Assembly (NCBI GenBank): GCA_028673005.1 | Contig: CM054113.1 | Location: 39,684,117-39,748,116, forward strand | Reading direction: 5' to 3' | Length of the DNA stretch: 64,000 bases | Source: Tanypteryx hageni | Taxonomy: Eukaryota; Arthropoda; Insecta; Odonata; Petaluridae | The notes under the pieces: model-generated | Seen by the model: the letters and a program-made list of their open reading frames with translations, nothing else | Databases searched by the model: none | Told to the model about the DNA's origin: nothing | In this document: positions 1 to 9,978 of the stretch, piece by piece | Layout: the number at the start of each line of letters is the position of its first letter | Numbering within the stretch: position 1 is the first letter of the stretch | Made by a program: the position numbers and the translations under genes

Positions 1-1800
1 CTATGTAACAACAAGGAAAAAAAGCTGCCACTTCTTCATAAAGTTAACCAAAATTTCGACGTAGTGAATGTGTTAAAATCCTGCTCAATGGTAGAAGAGA
101 TCTATTTGTTACAATGCACTACACTGCTGTTCAACAAAAATTTAAGACCAAAATAGATGAAGTTCAATCTTTCCTCTATCCCAGAGATATTTATACGCCT
201 GGGGTTAAATCCGAGATTTTAAAGGGATATGTGAAAGTAAAAAAGATTATAATTTTTCTTTGCCATTCATGCATGACTTACAAAGTTGTCATGTTGCAAC
301 TACAAATCCATTACTAATAGAATAGAATCTTGGTTTTGTATCTCCATCTGTATCTCTGTACATATTTTGAATGGGAGTCGTGTTCACGAGAAGCAATGCA
401 GCATAATTTTCATTTGTATTTTAAAATTACCTAGAATTGTCGTACGAATATGGTACTTGAATCAAAAATGCCTTAAAGATTGAAAATTCATGTTCCTACT
501 GTCAATTTTGAAATACGCATCAAATCAGACCATATATTAATTTTGAACATGAAAATTTTGCATTTTTAGGGTTAAAAATCTTCTGCCGTCAAGGGCAGTC
601 GCATTGTTGCACCTTGGACAAATTTAGGACATTGCTTAGAGGTTTGCCACCTCTCCACTCTCTGGTGCTGTCAGTCTCCCTTGAGTCCAATTTATTAACT
701 ATATACATGCAATAATAAGTACAGGAATTTAATTTAAATAACAAATAAAATATTTCTTCCCATCAAAGGGACGGGCTTTTGTACAAGTAACATTATAAAA
801 CACAAAATATGCAAAAAAAACTTTGAATCATAATTTTATAAAACATTGGAGCTACTGTTTTTAGTGGTAAAGAGAAAATAGCATAGAAAATTTCTTTTTA
901 AAAGTCTCTTACCAGTAAGTAAATTATAGAGATCAGGAGGTTTTTTTTACAAAAGAGAATATTATTATACAAATGTGCTAACTCTACAAGGCAGGCATTC
1001 AGAGAACAATCAAAGGGAAGATTTGAAAAGTTTAAAATCATGCATTTGAGATTGTTGCAGAAAAGTGTGGTGAAAGTATCACTGGTAACATTGAAGGCAT
1101 TGGAAGTGGGGAGAGTTAAAATTTCCTCAAAACAAATTTAAAATATGCTTGGAGAGGTACAAACAAATGATGTGGCAAAAAGGCCATTAACATATCATTT
1201 ATGTAAATACAATACAATTTTAATTTTCTGTATATATCTGTTTTCTTCCTGAAATATTTCCAAAACCTTAGGTTCGCTTTATATATGAGACTGTCTCACA
1301 TTCAGGCTAATGCAGCGTAATCAGAATTCTCCTCAAAAATGGCAAAGGTAAATAAATTTTCAATCCTAAGTAAAATATAATGTAACTAGTGGTACTGGCA
1401 CAGATCTGCAAGTTTAAAAGTTATCTTAGAGAGGAAAATAATGATACATTGCAATTATTTTCAAAATTTTGTTATTAATGCTTTAAAATTGTTTCTTTTC
1501 ATTTAAATATATGCAATTTTTTCATATACAATGAATTCAAGCATTTATTTCATTTTTTGCCCATTAATTATTACCAACACAAATTTTTTTGTACTTCATA
1601 ATGTGCTATTTTTCATTTATTAATAATAGCCCATATTCTCCTAATCATCACATTTTATTCTGATTCATAGGCCTATTTGCATTAGTAACTATTAAATATG
1701 TAGAGAATATATTGATTTTACTTACGAAAAAGGTAATATTCCAATTCCAATATCGAAATAATTTTGTTGGTTCTTTCGAGTTAATCCCGGAACAGCGAAA
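1..1800. other. Gene-free AT-rich stretch
   Basis: No coding exon, RNA gene or recognisable transposon end was seen. Open frames are short and show no family motif. If MCPH1 continues to the left, this is probably intron sequence. Confidence 0.5.
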
Positions 1801-1804
1801 GCAT

Positions 1805-1897
1805 CACTGTCGATGGCAAGAAAGCGATGAGATATGGTACTACCACCACTGGCACTGCCGATGGAGAGAAAGCGATGGGAAATGGAACTACTATGGC
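1805..1897. repeat. Two tandem 48-bp units, with a third inverted copy at 3637-3675
   Basis: Two adjacent units (from 1805 and from 1853) share the words CGATGG, AGAAAGCGATG and GGWACTAC. A third, inverted copy lies at 3637-3675, just outside the piggyBac element. Together they look like pieces of one dispersed repeat. No coding function is visible. Confidence 0.55.
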
Positions 1898-1925
1898 ATA
1901 CGGAAATTTGAAGATGATTTACAGT

Positions 1926-2189
1926 CCTCGGCCTCCCAGGTTGGATAGGTTTGGTTGGTTGATGGTGGTTTTTTTCCACGTTCACTGTGGTACCCTCTCC
2001 CCCCTTGGGTTGGGTTGCATTCAACTTCACTTATATTACTCGTCATTGACGTGATACTTTAGAAGAGGCATTTGAAGCTGAAGTAATGAAAAATAGTTAG
2101 GAAACGAATCTCAAGGGTTGGAACATGGTGAACGTGGAAAGAAACAAACACCAACCAACCAAACCTATCCAACCTGGGGGACCGAGGAG
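1926..2189. repeat. Inverted repeat with about 65-bp arms
   Basis: The arms at about 1926-1991 and 2123-2189 are complementary. Shared words include CCAGGTTGGATAGGTTTGG and TTTCCACGTTCAC. The spacer is about 130 bp. It looks like a miniature foldback element, and no target duplication was identified. Confidence 0.6.
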
Positions 2190-2199
2190 GACAGGGAAT

Positions 2200-3696
2200 C
2201 CCCTAAAGTTATGCGCCATAATTCCCCATCTTCAAATTTCCAAAATATGAACGTATTCCGTAGTACGGTAAAACTCCATATTTACGTTATGATTCCAATG
2301 TAAGTAAATCTGTGTTTACGTTATTTCATTTTAAGTTTTCCCGCTATTCGCGTCATTTTACGTTAGAATTTCCAATTTTTTAAAAACAATTTAGCATGCG
2401 ATTCCCAACAGTTTTAAACGTTTTTCAACTTAGCTTTGCAAAAAAAATCCGAATTCTTTTGGGTGAAGATTTCTAAAACAGCAGCAAAGTAGGAACAGCA
2501 CCCCTAGAGGCAGAAATACGAACTTTCTTTTCAAAACAGCACTTGCTTTAACAGATGCTACTATACTTATAGACGAAAATATGTATGAACTCTTTTGGGT
2601 GATAACTTCAAAACCTCATAAATAAATCACACTAGCAGAGCATAAACAGCACATCTAGGTACGGAAATACTGTTTATGCTATTTTACTCTTTGAACCAAG
2701 TATGAATGCTATAGAAAAGATGTTCAAGTTTGGTGCTATCATGTTTGAACTCTTTCCACTCAAATTCTGCACCTTGGTTCCCACAGTTTGTAATTAAATT
2801 TAAGTTAATTTGTAATTTGTTGTAAATTAAATTATCGTATTGTCCCGAATATAACAATGTTTTTTTCCAAAAAATGAAGTTTTAAAGGTAGCCCCCGCGT
2901 TATATTCAAGTACTAGTGATTTTAAAAGATCATAAAATTGTGTTTCGGAAAATCAGCGTACATTCCGCACGTCTGTTAAGTGATACAAGATACTTGTTAC
3001 ATTAGGTGTATATGTTACAATGTACTTGAAAAGCATCTTGAGGTGAGAAGAGATCGAATTCAGTCGGGAGCTGAACTCCTCATTGAATTGAAGCTCTCAG
3101 TGCATCGGTGTATTCTTTGTGCCCACCTTAGTGATTTTTTATCCATCCGTTATTTTAACAATGGGTGACAAAAAGGATGCTGATCATGCTGAGAAAAAAG
3201 GTTCTTCCAAATCCCTGGTTAACAGAGGAATCCGACAGGAGTTATGACATGAATTTTAAAAGTCATAGCTCAAGATGCGAAAAAAATGAACAATATTCAA
3301 GCTTCGAAAAAGCATGATGTTCCTGAAGTAAATATACTTATGTCTATGTACAATTTTTCAGACAAATGTAATGTGAGGAATGTAACGGAAACCCAAGGAT
3401 ACATATATACTAGAATTTTAATTCGGCACATATTTTAATATTATTATTAAAAAAGTGTGCTTTATAAACTTAACTCTTTTAACACTGATTTTATTGTTAG
3501 TCTTACTGTAACAAATGAGCAAGTTTAAAAATAAAATCAGTAGCTATTTTTCCTTTTCCCTCAATTTGCACTTTCCCGCAATTTACACTTTTTTTCCAGG
3601 TCCCTAGAAAAGTGTAAACAAGGGGTTTTACTGTAGTTCCATTTCCCGTCGCTTTCTCTCCATCGACAGTGGCACTGTTGCTGTTCCCAGATAACT
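2200..3696. other. Gene-free stretch before the piggyBac element
   Basis: No supported exon or RNA gene was found. Around 2840-2920 there is sequence resembling the ends of old Tc/mariner-like repeats, but no pair of termini could be matched. Confidence 0.4.
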
Positions 3697-4033
3697 TTAA
3701 CACTCTAACTGCTGGCTATTTAAATGGCAGCCCTTCTGCCAATGCTGGCCATTTTCGGCATTTTTCAAAAATTTATGGTGGAAAAACTATATTACCTACA
3801 AAAATGTTACTTACATGAAATGAAAGCTTCAATCTTCTACTCTTTGATGATAAATAGGTTTTTAATATTAAGCAAATATTAAGAGCTATAAAATTTACCT
3901 AATAAATGGCTTTTTTTGAAAAAGAAAAAATAATTGAGTGTGGTGATTTTTATGTTAAAATAAATTAAATGTAAATCATGTGAGAAAAAATTATTTATAA
4001 TTAGGAACACTTACATAATAAAAAACTCAAACA

Positions 4034-5972
4034 CTAACTTTTGTAATTTTTTTTTGAATGAAACAATTTGAAACATGGTTGTACGCACAGAGGGACTTTA
4101 CATAAACTGCATTGATAAGATGTGTCCTTCCTTGCAGCCTTTCCTGTCTCTTTTTTTCCTTTGTCAGAGCAAACTTTGCATTTTCTCTGTAGTCTTGTCT
4201 TTCCAGGGGGAGGAGGAATCTTTTCCATAAAGTGCTTATTCCCTGTGAGCCTGGTTAGTTGAGTTCTGCTTGTGCTGGGTTGAGGTGAAGCTTCCTCAAA
4301 TACAACAAGTTCATTGCATATGTCCTTCATAAATTGGGTGATAGTAGTTTTCTTCTTCATAACTTGGGTGTATAAAATGCAGGCATTGGCAACACACATT
4401 AGTATGATGTGAAAAGATAACTTTCGCCACCACTTGACGCTGCGATGCTCAAAGGCACCATACGACATTCTTTGGTCCGAAAGGTCAACTCCAAATTTTT
4501 TCTTGTTATAATTTATAACACATGCTGGTTTGGTTCTCTCTCTTCCTCTTCTATCTGTGTAGGTAATCATTTCTGCCCTATGTCGTGTACTTATCATATA
4601 AACATCACGTTTATCTCGCCAACATAGTGCTAAAATATTACCATTTCTCTGAAATATTTGTTTTCCTCGTTGCAATCTGGGATTTTTCAGAGCAATGGGC
4701 ATACCTTTTCTATTATTTCTTGTAGTGCCGACTAAACCTGTTTTTTCTTTCTCTAGATCAGTGGCAAGAGAAGGGCTAGTGTAATACCTGTCGGTGTACA
4801 ATGTGTGCCCTTTTCCAGCTAAGTTACTGAGGAGATTTTTTACAACATTCACAATAACATTTTCTTGGCCACAGTAAACATCAAAATTCCAGATGTACCC
4901 AGAATCAGATTCTGACAGCATGTATACTTTTATGCCATATTTGCTGGGCTTTTTAGGCATATATTGCTTGAATGTCAATCTGCCTCGAAATTTACACATT
5001 CCCTCATCAATTGTAATATCTTCCGCAGGTTGATAGGCATTTTGAAAACGTGAACGAACTGATTCAATAAAAGGTCGAATTTTATGCAAAGGGTCATGGT
5101 CTGGCTCCCCCTTTTTTATATACGAGGTATTATCATTTAGATGAAAATTCACCATTATGGCTAAAAACCTATCACGGCTCATTATATTTGGACAGAAGTT
5201 ACAAGAGACAACAGGATTTTTCGACCAGTGATCGTTGATCTGTGGCTTTTCGTTAATGCTCATATGCAGAATGATGGCTATAAATTTTTTTATATCTGCT
5301 AATGTCACTGGTTTCCATAAGTTTATTCTACTTTTAGGGGAAATTTGATTCAAACTTCTAAGTTTCAGAATCTTCTGTCTTGCGTACAAATTTGTTTGCT
5401 CCTTCATGTGCCGAATAAGATTATCGTCAATAAAATATACGAAGAAATCTAGCAATGAGTTATTATTGTCAAGCTCTGTAACATCTGAAATACCTGACTG
5501 TCCAGTGTAAACATCAATATTTGGAACTTGATCAACTGAAGTCCATCCAAGTTGTGAGTCACTTCTACGGTTTCTAGCTCCAGTACCTTGTCCTCTTGGT
5601 CTCCCTCTAGGGGGAATTTGAAGTTGAACTTGAGCAGGTTCTTCTTGTTCTGAGTCAGAGTTTTCACTTACATTATCACTTCCGTCATCTAAAATAAAAT
5701 AAAAACAAGTTGAATCGGAAAATAATAAACAAAATTGAACAATAAATACCTAATTCTGAAAAACAAACAGCTGAAATCCAAAATACCAACAAGAAAAGTG
5801 AAGTTCAGTAATAAAATGAAAAGGTTCACTTACTTGAATCAGCGTCAATCTCTTCTTGAACATAATCTGGATCGTCTTCCGAGTCAACATTTTCATGATC
5901 ACTATCACTTTCGTCCCAATCACAACGTAATTCATCCAAAATATCGCCGTCTGTCAATCGATGTGAAGCCAT
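4034..5972 (-). CDS. piggyBac transposase, two exons, 597 aa
   Basis: This is a cut-and-paste DNA transposase that excises and inserts at TTAA. Exon 1 is 5972-5834 (ATG at 5972-5970; 46 codons plus 1 nt). The intron is 5833-5689, with GTAAGT donor and TTTTAG acceptor. Exon 2 is 5688-4034, ending in a stop. The joined frame is 597 codons, close to the roughly 594 aa of the Trichoplusia ni enzyme. The N-terminus is acidic. The RNase H-like core shows the expected acidic residues: D274 in TIDEGM, D346 in YTDRYYTS, and D448/D451 in GVDLSDQ. The C-terminus has the cysteine-rich domain (CKVCSDKG, then CSLCKVPLC). I see no stop or frameshift. Without the intron, exon 2 would lack its natural start, so the splice model decides the N-terminus. 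Known for the family: nuclear, binds its own termini. Activity is inferred. Confidence 0.9.
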
Positions 5973-6114
5973 GGTCGTTTGTTTACAAACTGTCAGAGCG
6001 ACACAAAATGCGTTTCACTATCATTCGTCAAATAATGCACGGATACCCCACATAGAGGATTTTTTGTGAGCTAAATAGATCGACGAACACCACGGAACAA
6101 TGCTGGAGCCGTCA

Positions 6115-6215
6115 AAAGACGTCTTCCCGCATAAGATAGAATGTAAACTAAGAGGACGTCAAATGACGTCCTCCGCAATCTTCGGAAGTTTTGAAAAGAC
6201 GTCAATTGACGTCCG
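6115..6215. promoter_or_regulatory. Subterminal GACGTC palindrome cluster of the piggyBac
   Basis: Five copies of GACGTC occur within about 100 bp just inside the right TIR. Two pairs are arranged as inverted repeats (around AAATG and AATTG), and one is part of AAGACGTCTT. They lie upstream of the transposase start, so they may be transposase-binding sites or CRE-like promoter elements. The role is inferred. Confidence 0.45.
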
Positions 6216-6239
6216 CCGCAGCTAAAGTGTTAAAGAACC

Positions 6240-6829
6240 ATTTTTTCTTTTGGTCAATCATTAAAAATTTTCATAGTCCACACGCAGTTTAGTAAATAAT
6301 AATTATTTACAATTATTAATGTTGAAATCTATTAAGTCTGACATTGCTGCAACAATAATTTCGATGCTTCATAAAAAGTGCGAAGTGAATAACGCAATTA
6401 TTTCATCGGAGGAAACAATGCGGGTCACCTCCATAACACCCAGAAAGAGTACGAAAAAGCCATGAAATTTCAAAAAGAAATGCACATTTTCGACAAATTC
6501 TTCCATGCAACATCTAAACATTACAAGAATAAGATATTTAATAGTTTTAGCCATTGAATAAAGTAAAAACTGAGAAAATTGGTGCATATTTATGTATTTT
6601 GATGAATGAAGGAAGAAAATCTTGAACCCTGAAAAATAAAAATTCCCGTGTAAACATATGGAAAAATATAATTGTCATCTGGAGTCAAACCTGGGACCTT
6701 TTCAGGGTTATTTTATTTTTCTCAGCAATAATTCATGGGGTTTTAGGCATATTAAAAGTTTTAGCTCTAAATTCCATCTGAATGTGTCTTAAAAAAGTAG
6801 TGACAGACAGACACTTGAGCATTATTATA
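6240..6829. other. Gene-free spacer
   Basis: Nothing with recognisable coding or repeat-end structure was seen. Confidence 0.4.
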
Positions 6830-7046
6830 CAGGAAAACCTCGTAAACTCAATATCAGATAATTTGACGTAACTGATAACTCAAAATCGTTACTATTCCTC
6901 TGCTGACAGAATAGGGTTTTGTGAGGTTTTTAGCATGTTTATTTCAAAATATGGCTAATTCTGATTTGAATATAATAATCGACCTCATGAGTGTTTAACC
7001 TAAGCCTATTTAAAAAAAATCAAAAGCGATGTCTCATACCATTACA

Positions 7047-7590
7047 GTCAAATCTCATTAGTTAATCCAAGTAATAATCCACTGTTCAATGCCTTAGATT
7101 CTCAGCAACAATTTTATCGCTGGGTCTTTTGCGTTTTTTCTCTATTCTCTAGGTTATTTGAGAATTTGAAACCATTGAGAAAGGCCCAATCACAGTTCTC
7201 TGAGAGGATGGGAGTTGATTTTAGGTGCTTAACTGGGTCGCTTCAGCATATCCAAAAGCCACATAATATAGTGGGATTGTGCAAAATTGGTGAAGTATCA
7301 TCAATTAGTTAGCCAGACAATGTGCGAGTTCAACAGATATTCTTCCGATGGATACAGAAGCAAATGCTTCCACAACAGCTTCAGGGACTGAGGGAGAAGA
7401 GGGTGAACAGGAGAACCTCCTTGAACTTGCATGTCCTACACACAAAGAGGCCTTCACAGTGCTTGCTATTCTCGAATCCCTAATGATCTGTGATGTATTG
7501 TAGATGAGAGTGTGATTAAAGCAACGGATAAATTAAATGAATTTGTATCAGATAAATACAGGACTGTCTCAAAACAAAGTAAAAAATCTA
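7047..7590 (+). pseudogene. Pogo/Tigger-like transposase C-terminal relic
   Basis: At 7047 a TA is followed by CAGTCAAATCTCATTAG, a Tigger-type terminus. At about 7350-7590 the plus strand reads an acidic stretch, then THKEAFTVLAILESL. A stop and frameshift follow, then KLNEFVSDKY and KQSK. This resembles the acidic tail of pogo/Tigger transposases, which often end in a KQTKI-like motif. The catalytic core is missing and frames are broken, so it is non-functional. The assignment rests on a short weak resemblance. Confidence 0.4.
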
Positions 7591-7591
7591 A

Positions 7592-7660
7592 TGTGGCCAC
7601 CACATGACTTTCTCCATTCCTGTAATACTTGTAAAAATTCCAAATACACCACCTTTTTGA
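7592..7660 (+). repeat. Fragment of an interspersed repeat family
   Basis: It begins with ATGTGGCCACCACATGAC and runs into TTCCAAATA, matching copies at about 26528 and 26919. The rest of the unit is absent here. Other family members are at 8823-9650, 23516-23830, 25430-25725 and 28340-28610. Confidence 0.6.
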
Positions 7661-8820
7661 ACTTTGTGAATAATTAGTTCCAGAAAACGGACGCGAAGTG
7701 CAAATTCATGAAGTGCAAGTCCTATTTTTCGGTAAGACGCAAAGTTATTATGAGAGTACGGTTCCCAGTCAACCTAAAAAATTCACTTTTTTATCATAAA
7801 TAATGCAGTTTAACAGAAAATAAAAGAAAATGTTACAGCAAATGAAAACCTAGCATCTTAAAGTAAAAAAATTCTTTTAATTATCTTCAAAATGTGTAAT
7901 AGCAAATGAAAACCCAGCATTACAAAGTGATTACACTCCTTTCAGTAGTTGTACAATTTAACTCCAGCGCATTTTCGCATTGCGATTTTAGATCTTTTTT
8001 TGTTCATTCCAAGGAAATTCTTTAATTTAAATTGATCAACTACTTGAATGGATTGTTGAGTATGTGATGCACAGATGTATTCTTGGATTCTGCAACAATC
8101 ATTTTCAAGCCACAGAAAACATGCATTAAAAAGTGGTAACATTTCTTTTATTAATTATGTTTGAAATGTGTAACAATAAATCAAAACCTAGCATAAGAAA
8201 GTGATAACATTTCTTTTAATTGTTCAAAATACGTCACAAAATATAAAAACGAAGCATTAAAGTGGTAACAATTCATATAGTAATCACGTTCAATATACAC
8301 GGCAGAAAATCTTACACTACAAGATGATAGCAATTCTTAGGTTTACATTAAAAATTCATAATAAAAAATGAAAACCTAACACAACAAAATAACATTCTCC
8401 TAAATTATGTTCAAAATACAAACATAATAGTAAATGAAAACCTTACATTCCAAAATGATTGCATTTCTTTAAATTTTAAACTAAATTTTCATGTCGAAAA
8501 TAGCAGTGTTGGCGGTGAAGTTCTGAGCTACAAAATAATTAAGTCTAGATTTATCACATTTGTTTACTTCGAAAACTGCTAATAATGAGCATTACATGTA
8601 AATATAATATAGTAACAATAAGTACTTTTCTAGGGCACAAAAGTTTAAACTGAACTTTGAAAGAAAAAAGTAGAGGGAGTTCCACTTGTTGGCATTGCAA
8701 ATGCATGACCCGAAATGCAAATAATCGGTGCAAAACAGAAGTAATGGTCCTAAAACATGTTCTCGCGAAGTGCAAATTCGCGAACCGCAAGCACGTGAAA
8801 TTCGAAAAAAGGTGGTGTAG
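7660..8820. other. AT-rich stretch with degenerate short repeats
   Basis: From about 7800 to 8480 a phrase of the type AAATGAAAACCTAGCAT with AAAGTG recurs roughly every 60-80 bp, so this is a degenerate tandem or satellite-like tract. No gene was seen. Confidence 0.45.
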
Positions 8821-8986
8821 GTTAAGTAATAATAAATATTTTAAGGAACTGCAAGGAAAATTAAAAGACTTTACAAAGAACAGTAATAAACTCATATCAT
8901 AGGTTTCTGATATTGGATATAGCCACAAAGCTCCAACAATTAAGAATAAAAAGGAGCATTACTAATACATAACTAAGTGCCAAGTG

Positions 8987-9386
8987 TGAATTGATGATTA
9001 AACTCTGACTGTAAACAAAAGGAATTTAACATGAAGAAAACAAATGAGATGCCTATGAGAGCCAGCCTTTTCATTAACCAATTAAAAAAAACCATTATAT
9101 CGATCGCGGCCTGGTATCTTACTCCTCCCTCTACAGTTTAACAGTTTCCCCTTCCCCTCCTCACACTTCTCCCGCCCACTTTCACTTTCTCACCAACGGA
9201 CAACAGTTTAAATTCACGTACGCCAACCGACAAACCTCACTCGACAGAAGCTACTGATGATGAGAGCATGGCTCTCGAAATACATATTTAGTGCTCTGTT
9301 CTTCATGCTAAATTCCTTTTGTATATGGTCGGAGTTTAATCATCAATTCACAGTTTTACTCGCCGTAGTCTCCTCTTCTTTTTATT
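8987..9386 (+). mobile_element. Short non-autonomous Penelope-like insertion with inverted arms
   Basis: This 400-bp insertion splits a known repeat and is flanked by AAGTGCCAAGTG (8975-8986) and AAGCGTCAAGTG (9387-9398), a 10-of-12 match taken as the target duplication. Its ends are about 50-bp inverted arms (8985-9038 and 9301-9352), sharing GAATTGATGATTAAACTC and ACAAAAGGAATTTA. It carries a hammerhead-like core at 9254-9280. Penelope-like elements are known for flanking repeats in either orientation and for hammerhead motifs, and that is the basis of the call. There is no ORF. Confidence 0.55.
9254..9280 (+). ncRNA. Hammerhead ribozyme-like core
   Basis: CTGATGA (9254-9260) is followed by one T. 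Then come a perfect 6-bp helix II (GAGAGC / GCTCTC, loop ATG) and GAAA (9277-9280). These are the conserved hammerhead strands. The extra T before helix II is non-canonical, and I could not assign a convincing helix III and cleavage site, so self-cleavage is unproven. Confidence 0.5.
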
Positions 9387-9649
9387 AAGCGTCAAGTGTT
9401 TACAAAAGTTGCCTCCAGGTGGTATGGTGGTAGCTAAAAAATATATTTTAAAAATAACTCTTAAACAATGCATTCTAGGAAAAATGTTTGAACAAAAGTT
9501 GTAGAAAATTAAAAAATTTCCTACAACTTTTATTTCAGTAATTTTTTACATTGATCAAGTAATATTTGAAAGAGACGGATAAGTGATAAGAGTAAACATT
9601 CACTTCCGGTTGACTGATTTTAACCAAAAACTAACCAACTCTTGTCCCT

Positions 9650-9870
9650 TCCATAAAAATATAAAATTTCACATTGATCTGATTGAAAGTTTTTGAGTTA
9701 CACCTACAAAATCTCTATCACATACACACATCATCGAGAAAATGGTCAAAACGTGTCTAGGGGACCTCAAGAGGTGTATTTCCATTGAAATCTCTAAATC
9801 GATTTTTTTCATGAAAACAATACTTTCCCCTATACTATATATGGAGAAAGTAATTAATGAATATTTCAAT
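9650..9870 (+). repeat. Single arm of a foldback repeat family
   Basis: It matches either arm of the foldback at 23879-24403, including CATGAAAACAATACTT and ATATGGAGAAAGTA at its right end. There is no ORF of interest. Confidence 0.5.
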
Positions 9871-9978
9871 TTGATATGAATGAATGAGGTGATGACTTAT
9901 GTTTTACTTTACAATCATTAATTTTCAGTTCAATAGTGTTTTTATGTTGACACCAGTTAATATTAATGCAATATTAAT

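Larger units (their letters stand above)
3701..6229 (-). mobile_element. Complete piggyBac-family transposon
   Basis: The element is 2,529 bp, flanked by TTAA at 3697-3700 and 6230-6233, the piggyBac target-site duplication. Its TIRs are CACTCTAACTGC (3701-3712) and, inverted, CACTTTAGCTGC (6218-6229), matching at 10 of 12 positions. It encodes one transposase on the minus strand, interrupted by a short intron. The subterminal regions differ: the right end (about 6115-6215) holds five GACGTC palindromic words, while the left end has a small GGCAG/CTGCC-type hairpin. It probably lies in a downstream intron of the MCPH1-like gene, in the same orientation. An uninterrupted frame and intact ends suggest a young copy. 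Confidence 0.9.
8823..9650 (+). repeat. Interspersed repeat copy split by a 400-bp insertion
   Basis: The parts at 8823-8986 and 9387-9650 are contiguous in other copies (for example 23516-23830). Shared words include AATAAATATTTTAAGGAACTG, CTTTACAAAGAACAG and CTCCAACAATTAAGAA. The interruption is the Penelope-like fragment. Confidence 0.65.
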
